Source: Alternaria dauci
Lineage: Eukaryota > Ascomycota > Dothideomycetes > Pleosporales > Pleosporaceae
NCBI RefSeq assembly: GCF_042100115.1
Contig: NC_091277.1
Coordinates: 2,480,001-2,544,000, forward strand
DNA length: 64,000 bases
Direction: 5' to 3'
Part shown: piece by piece, positions 57,230 through 64,000 of the stretch
Layout of the letters: every line of letters begins with the position of its first letter
How positions within the stretch are numbered: the first letter of the stretch is position 1
The notes under the pieces: model-generated
What the model saw: the letters and a program-made list of their open reading frames with translations, nothing else
Databases searched by the model: none
What the model was told of the DNA's origin: nothing
Program-made: the position numbers and the translations under genes

Positions 57230-58898
57230 CGTGAAAGAAACAAGTGGAATGGATGACTATACTGCAACACTCAGCTCGCGATAGCTTAGTTGTAAACAAT
57301 CAATAACATGCTTATGTAGAACCCCACAGTAGCGCGTTTTTATGGCGCATCGGTCCGGCGTAGATAGTCGCTACATACGTGCGTATCAGGGACGGGAGCG
57401 ACAGTGATGAAGCGTGATTAGTCGTGGCCGAGAGACCTCGGAAGTGATCGACATGCAGCGCAGTGCGCTCAATGCACCCCACACTTACAGCTATGCGCGT
57501 TTAGTGAACTCGGCCTCTACGAACCCTTGGCTATCTGAAACTCGCTGACATGTCAACAACTCGTTGAAAATGTTGAATTACAAGCCACATCAACTACGGC
57601 GAGTTTGAATGATCGTTGCAGTTTGCAAACCCCTCGGATAAGTCGCGGCCGTGACGAGTCAGCATGATTTGTTCCGCAAGACCACGCAGTGCTGTTTGCA
57701 CGATGCTGCATGATATTGCAGGTAAAACATATGTCAATAACATGTGCCTCGGCCTGACTCCTGATGCGTACAAGAGAGGTGGGGGACCAGCGTAATAAGG
57801 CCGGCTCATGTTCATGGGTGAGAAGCTTGACTATTGCGACGCGCAACACAGGTTTTGTAGAGGCATAGTGATGTATGCCCGAAGTTAAAAAGACCAGGCT
57901 GATGTTAGTTGACTGTTCGAGTGTACAGCAGTCGTTGGTACGAGATCGTTGGTGGAAGATTGAAGCTGCCACGATCTGAAAGCCAGGATGCAACTCATCT
58001 GACCAAGGTCGCGCCTAGACATGGCATAGTCTAACCCAAATAGGCAATTTCTCTTATATAGCATGCTAAGACCATACTATATTATTTTAAAAATTAAAAT
58101 TAAAATCAAAGAAGAATTAATTTAGAATTAATTTACCCTAGCACCTTGGCATGCCATCTCTGGGCGCGACCTTGGTCAGATGACGTGTATGCACAGTTCA
58201 ACACGACGCGCAACGTACGCGATGAAGCCTCACCTCTTTCTCAACAATTGGATTCGTCGCATACACTAGAAGAATGATTATGATCGATTGAGTTTTCATT
58301 CGAAACCTGCATGTCGCAGCAGCAATCTATAGTATGCTCCGGACATCTCCGGAGAGAAATGACGCGTCAAGCCCCTGCGCTCAGCCAGTCAACCCATCAC
58401 CTTGTCGCCAGAACAATAGCGCGAATAGCTCCTCTCGTTCAGCGATCAATTTACTAGCCACGGCTACCAGCACTAGCTCTACCAGGCGCGAATCTTTGCG
58501 GATGTACTCTCCCCGCGTTCCGCATCCATGGCGCCCCTCATCTTCCTATCCTTGCGACCAGCCAGTATTCCTGCCCCATGCTCTGCCATAGAGGCATTGT
58601 TTTCTTCTGTGGTATCACTCAGGACCTCATCGGCATCCTCAGGCCGGGCGTATCGCTTACTTGGTTCGTGGGACTGGTGCTCCGTGATATCGGGTTAAGC
58701 AACGATGCTTGAACGAGTTGAGAGTGCATGATTTGGGGGTAGATCGACACTGCGCTAAAAGCCGCTCTCGGCAGCGTAACAGAGACGAGGATCAGTTGCA
58801 GTGACCTCAACAGTTCCGCTACGCACTGTCAAGTCACTAAAGTGAAGGCGGGGGCGAATTTTAGCCAGTCCTGCTATCGCTGCGTCTCAAAACTGTCG
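57230..58898. other. 1.7 kb intergenic region carrying a MITE
   Basis: It lies upstream of the CoA ligase and downstream of the APH-kinase gene. It includes the inverted-repeat element at 57995-58183. I see no gene; frames at 58334-58591 and 58619-58810 lack support. Confidence 0.5.
57995..58183. mobile_element. MITE-like element with 33-bp terminal inverted repeats and AT-rich core
   Basis: The left arm 57995-58027 and the complement of the right arm 58151-58183 agree at 31 of 33 positions (both begin TCATCTGACCAAGGTCGCGC). Between them lies a core that is very AT-rich at 58076-58139. At 189 bp, with no coding capacity, it fits a non-autonomous DNA element (MITE). I see no clear target-site duplication at the ends, so family and exact borders remain open. 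Transcribed RNA would fold into a long hairpin. Confidence 0.75.
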
Positions 58899-60713
58899 TC
58901 AATCGTACGAACAGCAAGGCTTCGCGGCTTTCCGTATAGCCTGCTTGACAGTATCTTCTACCTCCTCCCAGTTCTCGCCCATCCACGTTAGGAACATCTC
59001 AAGATCCGTGTGGCGCACGCCAGGAACCTGACGCAACATCTTTCGGACAAAGTCACTGACATTGCCACCGCGCTGGCCACCAAACAATGCTGCGTACGCG
59101 GCCTGGTACATTGCCGACTTGGATGTGTATACGCCATCGCCATCTGCTCCAGTCGCCTTGATCATCGCATCAGCATAGATCTCGCGATACATTTGTAGCG
59201 ACAGAGGCGAGTGCATTTGATCGTATACATCGTAATCTGGCAGCCAGTCATATGTTAGCCAGAGTGGGAGGGTAGAGTATCCAAGACAGCGAGGCGCGGT
59301 GGAAGCGCGCTCCCAATCGATGATAGCGGTCACCTCGCCAGTGTCGGGATCGCAGAAGATGTTCTGGAGGTTGAGGTCGTCGTGGCGGAGAACGAACGTC
59401 TCCTTGCTGCACTCGGGCTTGGCTGGCTTCGAGAAGGCGTCGCTGCGGAAGAATGTGTCGAGAATACCGTGCATGGCCAAGAGCCGGCCTTCCTTTCCCT
59501 CGCGCGGCCAGGCTTTCTCCAGCCCATCCATGAGGAGTTCTAGACTTGAGTCGTACACAGGCTTTTCTGCAAGAGCCTTTTCAGTAAACATGTCTGAAAT
59601 GGAATCTAGCTCGACATTCCACAGCCACACTGGACCAATGGTAGGCATCCCATCCATATCAACCTCATCAAAGTTCAGAGCGCCAATCTTGTCGAATTCA
59701 AGGTTTCGAAGCTCAGCCATGGCCTGAGCTAGCGAACGAAGCATGCGCGAACGCTTGGAGGCCAACGCCGCAGAAGGACGGTCGCTTTTCTCGAGATCAA
59801 ATCTACCGTCTGAATCCACTCCATACCAGACATCCAGGGCGCAGCGACCTTGGCACGCCTTCATCAAGATGTAAGGTGCGCCTAGGTCGTTATCCAGGGT
59901 ATCAGAATAGGCGATAACCTCTGGAACAGGACACTTGGTACGCTCGCGGATGAGCTTGATGGTACCAAACTCGGAGCGAAGCATGTAAGCATCTTGCTTC
60001 TGCCACCCGAGAGAAGTACCAACAGAGGGGACTTTGATAACGTATGTGCCGGCATTGGGGCCTGTGAGCAGATTGTATATCCGGACGTAGTTGAAGCCAC
60101 CCTCGATCTCCTTGCAAAACTGATAGTCTTCGTCCTCGGTCAGCAACGAGCCACCGACGTGTTGCGCGAGGATCTTGTGGAAGTCCCAGTGAGGAATGGC
60201 ACGCAGAGGCGCCCAGTCTGAGCGATCGCAGCCGGATGAATTGGTTTCCCACGTGGTTGACCTTGAACAGTGCGAATCGGTTGTTGATGATTTACCGTCG
60301 TCAGCCTCTTCTTCGGAGAGTCCGCTGCTAGATGAGGTGGACTTGTCAGTCCCTTTCACGGCTTCGTTTGAGTTGGGAGTGACGGCCGGCGAGCCATCCT
60401 TGTCAATGAAGTCTGCCATTACAACATCGCTAGTAGCACATATTTGCTCGTCCAATTCGGTTGCGCTATGTAGAAGATCGGATGCGTACTTCTCTTGACG
60501 CATGAACCAAACCTTCAAATTCTCGTAGGAGTTTGTGAGTACTGTAGAAATGTTGGTGTCTCGCCTAATTAGGTGATCGCGGACCTTGGGGTCATCCAGG
60601 ATACCAGGTGCTGGCGGCGTCTTCTGCAGCTTGTGCTGAACGTTCTGTGAAGGTCCGTTCCAAATGGAGCTGAGCTCCAAGAGTAAATCCGTAAGACTAA
60701 AGCCGAAAGGCAT
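58899..60713 (-). CDS. Aminoglycoside-phosphotransferase (APH)-fold kinase-like protein
   Basis: A single exon of 604 residues starting MPFGFSLTDLLLELSS; an in-frame TTG upstream was discounted in favour of the ATG at 60713. The APH/choline-kinase fold is supported by FNYVRIYNLLTGPNAGTYVIKVPS (nucleotide-binding strand pair with Lys), APYILMKACQGRCALDVWYG (hinge), the catalytic loop LRHDDLNLQNIF near 443 (HDxxxxN), and VTAIIDWERAS (metal-binding Asp). A Ser/Thr/acidic insert near 110-170 is probably disordered. Large APH families in fungi have mostly unknown substrates; antibiotic resistance should not be assumed. The C-terminus has a Cys pair (KPCCSYD). Confidence 0.88.
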   Translation of the reverse strand: MPFGFSLTDLLLELSSIWNGPSQNVQHKLQKTPPAPGILDDPKVRDHLIRRDTNISTVLTNSYENLKVWFMRQEKYASDLLHSATELDEQICATSDVVMADFIDKDGSPAVTPNSNEAVKGTDKSTSSSSGLSEEEADDGKSSTTDSHCSRSTTWETNSSGCDRSDWAPLRAIPHWDFHKILAQHVGGSLLTEDEDYQFCKEIEGGFNYVRIYNLLTGPNAGTYVIKVPSVGTSLGWQKQDAYMLRSEFGTIKLIRERTKCPVPEVIAYSDTLDNDLGAPYILMKACQGRCALDVWYGVDSDGRFDLEKSDRPSAALASKRSRMLRSLAQAMAELRNLEFDKIGALNFDEVDMDGMPTIGPVWLWNVELDSISDMFTEKALAEKPVYDSSLELLMDGLEKAWPREGKEGRLLAMHGILDTFFRSDAFSKPAKPECSKETFVLRHDDLNLQNIFCDPDTGEVTAIIDWERASTAPRCLGYSTLPLWLTYDWLPDYDVYDQMHSPLSLQMYREIYADAMIKATGADGDGVYTSKSAMYQAAYAALFGGQRGGNVSDFVRKMLRQVPGVRHTDLEMFLTWMGENWEEVEDTVKQAIRKAAKPCCSYD

Positions 60714-61452
60714 GATGGGTGGGGCGGTGGATAGGTATTGTCGCCGGATGGCGGTTTGACAACAACTAGCAAGTCGACCGGCAATCAAGTTGGCTATATC
60801 CAGGCAAAGTCCAACTGGGGAGAATATATAGGGGGAGTTGCTGTATAAACAAAACTCAGATCTTGTGTGAAAGACTTGCCTTGATGAACAATGTACCTAC
60901 TGACGGTGAGGAATCTTATTTTACACAATGACGATGTAAGTGTATGAATACACAAATAATTGCTTATAAGCGGCGCAAGCGTGGTCTCACTTTATATTTT
61001 GGGCTTCTTCTTTGAGTTCATGCACCATGGTCGCTATCTGATTCACCCACTTCATCCCATGGTACTGCGATGATGACCCATATTCGCTTGAGCCAACCAC
61101 AACTTCCTTGATTCTTAACAATGTGAACGAACAGACTCTCGAATAAGAGAATTCGCGAGCAAAAAGATGCTCGACCTCATGCACTTACAATGTACTTGCC
61201 ACGGTAAAAGAGTGAAACAAAACCGTCGTGTCGAAAATGGGCATCGCTTCGCTTGGGAGTAAAACTAAGTCTAGACCGAATCAACAAGTACATATACGAA
61301 GAAACTATACAGCTCATCCGCCGGCATGTATCACTGTTACGGGATGATACTTTCACACATGCCGCTTCGGTTTTATATACAATGGTTCCCTTTCAGACTA
61401 CTCTTCTACATATACGAACCAACTTAACTACACCAAGCGAACATCAACAAAC
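60714..61452. promoter_or_regulatory. Divergent promoter, APH protein / zinc-ribbon protein
   Basis: 739 bp between divergent starts. A TATA-like TTTTATATAC lies at 61371-61380, about 73 bp before the right-hand ATG. Short open frames here are not supported. Confidence 0.5.
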
Positions 61453-62414
61453 ATGGTAAAACTCATCGGAGGCTGGATCGATCTAAACGAAAAATATGGA
61501 GACATGTTCAAAGGAGACTTTAACCCTAACATCTCCAACAAGAACACTCTCAAAGTCTTGAGCTTAACACATCACTGTCCTGATTGTAAAGCACCTCCGC
61601 AGAAGAAATGCTTTCTGCAACTACACTTTGGTAAGTATATCCAAAGTCCCCGTCAATAAGCATACTAAGCCACCCATCAGCCTACTGCGACGAATGCGGA
61701 GAAAGATTCGGAGTCTGGGCCCGAAAAGGATGTGCAAGACATCCTTACAGCCTGGGCTACAACGTCATCTTCAAAGCCGTACGCGACCACTGGCCAGACG
61801 CGGCGATCGAGAAACTGCTTGCAGAAGGTGGCAGTATCCCGGAAGAGTGCTTCTCGGAAGACGGGACGGACTTTGTTCCGCCGTTTATGCTGAACAGTCC
61901 GATGGAGGAGAATGATCGATATGGATTTCTTCGCTGCATCAACACTGAGCAGGCTCAGCTTGAGAATAAGGCGGCCGTTTCGTTACTGGACTTTACTCAC
62001 GGTATCCAGGGACCGCAGAGAGTCAAGAGTGTCGAAGAGACTGTCTCTGTCGACACGGGAGTTGTAAGCCCGACCAAGAATGGCCTTTTGGAAGACGGTC
62101 TTGCTCCTATTGCTGATGCCAAAGTCCAAGCCCAACCATCTTCCACGACTCCACGTGTCACTCGCACTGGTCAGCCTTCCAGACGTACAGAGTGGCTCCC
62201 CTCTGGTATGAAGAAAAGAGATGCGAAGATACTGAGGCAGATGCGTGCGACGATTAAGCAGGTCGAGAAGATTGCAGCGGCGACATCCGAGCAAGCGGAA
62301 AAGGACACTGACGTGGTTATGAAGGAGCTACAGAAAGCGAAGAGAGCAATAGAAAAGACCAAGAGAGAGGAAGAAGATGCTCGGAAAGGAAAGACGCGTC
62401 ACAGGTGGAAGTGA
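61453..62414 (+). CDS. Uncharacterised protein: CxxC zinc-ribbon N-terminus and C-terminal coiled coil
   Basis: Exons 61453-61630 and 61681-62414 (50-nt intron) give 303 residues starting MVKLIGGWIDLNEKYG. Two Cys groups, CPDCKAPPQKKC near 42-53 and YCDECGERFGVWARKGC near 61-77, look like paired zinc-ribbon ligands. The intron falls between them, so correct splicing is needed to bring them together. The middle is low-complexity (SSTTPRVTRTGQPSRRTEW). The C-terminal ~85 residues form a basic/acidic coiled coil (KILRQMRATIKQVEKIAAATSEQAEKDT). I do not recognise the family; a nucleic-acid-associated role is conceivable but not shown. Confidence 0.72.
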
Positions 62415-62674
62415 TTGCTGCGTCGAAGCTCTTTCTCAAAGAGGAAGTCGACGTCGAGCAGTTGCGTTCTTGCACTGCTTTTTCGTAGATGAGATGGTTA
62501 TCGGTAGACCATAGATGACTGTGTGCGTCGGCTCTTGCGACTTGCGCAGGGGATATGTCCATAGCCTTGTAGTATAATGACCAAAGATGTATATCAACAT
62601 CAGCTCGAATTCGTCGTGCGTATCTCGTGCCACATGCATCAGTCGTAATAGCCGTAGATAGGTCTCTCCCACGC
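62415..62674. other. Convergent spacer
   Basis: 260 bp between the zinc-ribbon gene and the 3' end of the MYND gene. Nothing notable is seen. Confidence 0.4.
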
Positions 62675-63430
62675 TCAACGACGACCGCCCATCAGGTTGC
62701 TAACATCCATCATACTCATCACCTTTCTATCCCCAGGCCCACCCGACTCCATAGACCGCAACACCCTACGTATCCCCGTGCCATCCTGCCCCATCGACCC
62801 CGCCCCATACACCGCCTCAGCCACCATCCTCAACTGCATCGGCGCCTTATCATCCCCATAATGCGCAATTATCTGTGCCTTTGTAACATTTTTCCGCACA
62901 TTATTCTATTCCCCGCTCTCAGCAAACTTCTCGCATGCCGCCTAGTGCTCAGCGTCCTACCACGGCGGCAGTAAGCCCTTCCGTTGCTCCGCCTGGTCGA
63001 GAAACTTTTTGAAGGGCTCGATGCTTGATGGTTTGCTGGTGTAGATGCTGTTGGGCGTGGGCTTGTTCTCGAGCCTTATGTCGTCTTTGGAGCGCATGCG
63101 GAAGGCGTTGATGAGGAGCCTGTAAACGTCTTTCTCTGGACGGTCGTGCAGGTACTTGCCGTTATCTAGTCTTGTAAACGGATTTAGTACGTGTTTCTCG
63201 AGCGTCTTCGTGCGGGGCGCGGAGTAGTTAGTGCTGTGAGTTGTGTTTGGCGGGAAGCCGGAATTGGCATTGGCTTGTTGGGCGCAAATCTTCTTGTGTG
63301 TTTTCTAGTCTGCTTTCTGGCAGTCACGGCCACAGTATTCTGTGGTCTTGCATTTAGAGCATTGCTGGAGGTTTGCCAGGCCACAGTCCGCGGCTGTCTT
63401 CTTTCAGTTGGCACATGCCTTGGGCGTCAT
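62675..63430 (-). pseudogene. MYND zinc-finger protein gene with five in-frame stop codons
   Basis: From ATG 63430 (MTPKACAN) to the terminal TGA 62675-62677 one frame runs 251 codons with no frameshift. It carries stops at codons 9 (TGA, 63404-63406), 42 (TAG, 63305-63307), 158 (TAG, 62957-62959), 163 (TAG, 62942-62944) and 175 (TAG, 62906-62908). The MYND finger is plain: QQCSKCKTTEYCGRDCQKAD, stop, KTHKKICAQQ. The C-terminal part (APMQLRMVAEAVYGAG.MGQDGTGIRRVLRSME) matches a common fungal MYND-family tail. Codons 42, 158 and 175 stand where this family normally has Trp, so TGG to TAG is implied. Codon 9 stands near the second zinc Cys. It could be a decayed gene, RIP-type damage (CCA to CTA on the plus strand), or a gene restored by A-to-I mRNA editing. 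Confidence 0.85.
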
Positions 63431-64000
63431 GATGCGTATGGAGAAGAAGGATGCTATGAACTGGAAGATGTATGGGAGGGCGAAGAACAGAAGCACAAGT
63501 GCCGCGGAGATTTTATAAAAGCTAGCCATTGAATCATGGTAAATGTGGAGTTGGCGAGCAGGTGCCGTCTTATGTCGCGACGTGAAAGCGAGAAATCACA
63601 ATTGGCGTGATACGGTGGTGCTTTCTACAATGTACGCTAAAGGGAGGTGGGGACGAAGGTTCTAGCCGCTCACGTCCGCACCGCGAGGTCACGTGCTGTT
63701 GCAGCAGTCAACCCACCATCCGCGAAACTAGCAATATGCATATCAGAATACCGGATACTCTTCTCTCTGGGAAAGAGAACAGCCGAATCATGACAGCGTA
63801 ATCGCAGCTCTGCAATCAGCACCATTGCCATGGCAGCACGCCGTCTCGACTCGACGTGTCAGCCCCCACACATGATGATGACGTCATCTCTCTCACGCTG
63901 AACATTCCGAAACAAAAAGCATCGGAGTTGCAGTCCGCACCGAGTACACTCCTTACATGTCGCGGGATATGCGGGGGTGGGCAATGGAATCCAGGATGCG
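63431..64000. other. Region upstream of the MYND gene to the window end
   Basis: 570 bp with no supportable gene. A neighbouring gene may begin beyond the window. Confidence 0.4.

Noticed and set aside
58334..58810. Possible gene between the MITE and the APH kinase
   Set aside because: Frames on the two strands are short and low-complexity, with no homology that I recognise.
61253..61459. Short plus-strand frame before the zinc-ribbon gene
   Set aside because: Not in frame with the gene, lies across the TATA-like promoter, and lacks an ATG.
62906..62959. Hidden intron to remove three stops of the MYND gene
   Set aside because: Candidate GT..AG pairs here either create a new stop at the junction or break the downstream frame, and family-like sequence continues between the stops.

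Overview
This is nuclear DNA from a filamentous ascomycete. Its genes carry short introns, mostly 44-75 nt, with GT..AG ends and CTAAC/CTAAT/CTGAC branch sites. It also holds two HET-domain genes and several fungus-specific protein families. The HET cluster, gene content and protein flavour suggest Dothideomycetes, probably Pleosporales; that placement is inference, since no marker comparison could be run. I see no tRNA or rRNA gene, no CRISPR array, and only one recognisable mobile element, a small MITE.

Left part (1-21.5 kb) is gene-dense and mostly housekeeping. It holds the 3' two thirds of RPB2, a quinone oxidoreductase, a Dsk2-type ubiquilin, a CTNNBL1 splicing-associated protein, the tRNA-dihydrouridine synthase DUS3, a BAP31/Yet-type ER protein and an amidase-signature hydrolase. 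A three-gene accessory block on the minus strand (6.9-13.1 kb) interrupts it: an LPREIRxxIY-type protein and two HET proteins. The HET genes share a promoter-proximal repeat.

The middle (21.5-36 kb) is sparse. A 4.5 kb stretch with no supportable gene, then a small SCOC/Slo1-like coiled-coil gene, then a 3 kb microsatellite-rich stretch precede a histidine acid phosphatase. Two uncharacterised minus-strand genes follow. One has an acidic linker between two related domains and an in-frame TAG near its 5' end.

Right part (37-64 kb) holds two MFS transporters (DHA1-like and allantoate/nicotinate-type) flanking a secreted GH5 exo-beta-1,3-glucanase. A head-to-head pair follows: a conserved fungal protein of unknown function, and a 2,326-residue fusion of a ZNFX1/UPF1-like helicase, an NF-X1 zinc finger and three CbxX/CfqX-type AAA+ modules. 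Then come an atypical SDR converging on a 4-coumarate-CoA-ligase-like enzyme with a peroxisomal-type C-terminus, an APH-type kinase, a zinc-ribbon/coiled-coil protein, and a MYND-finger gene with five in-frame stop codons but an otherwise intact frame.

The observations I rate highest are the MYND gene (three of its TAGs stand where Trp is expected), the helicase/triple-AAA+ fusion, the duplicated-domain acidic protein with its own in-frame TAG, the 83-codon open extension after the ubiquilin stop, the MITE, and an abrupt C-rich to G-rich switch of the coding strand near the 3' end of many genes.
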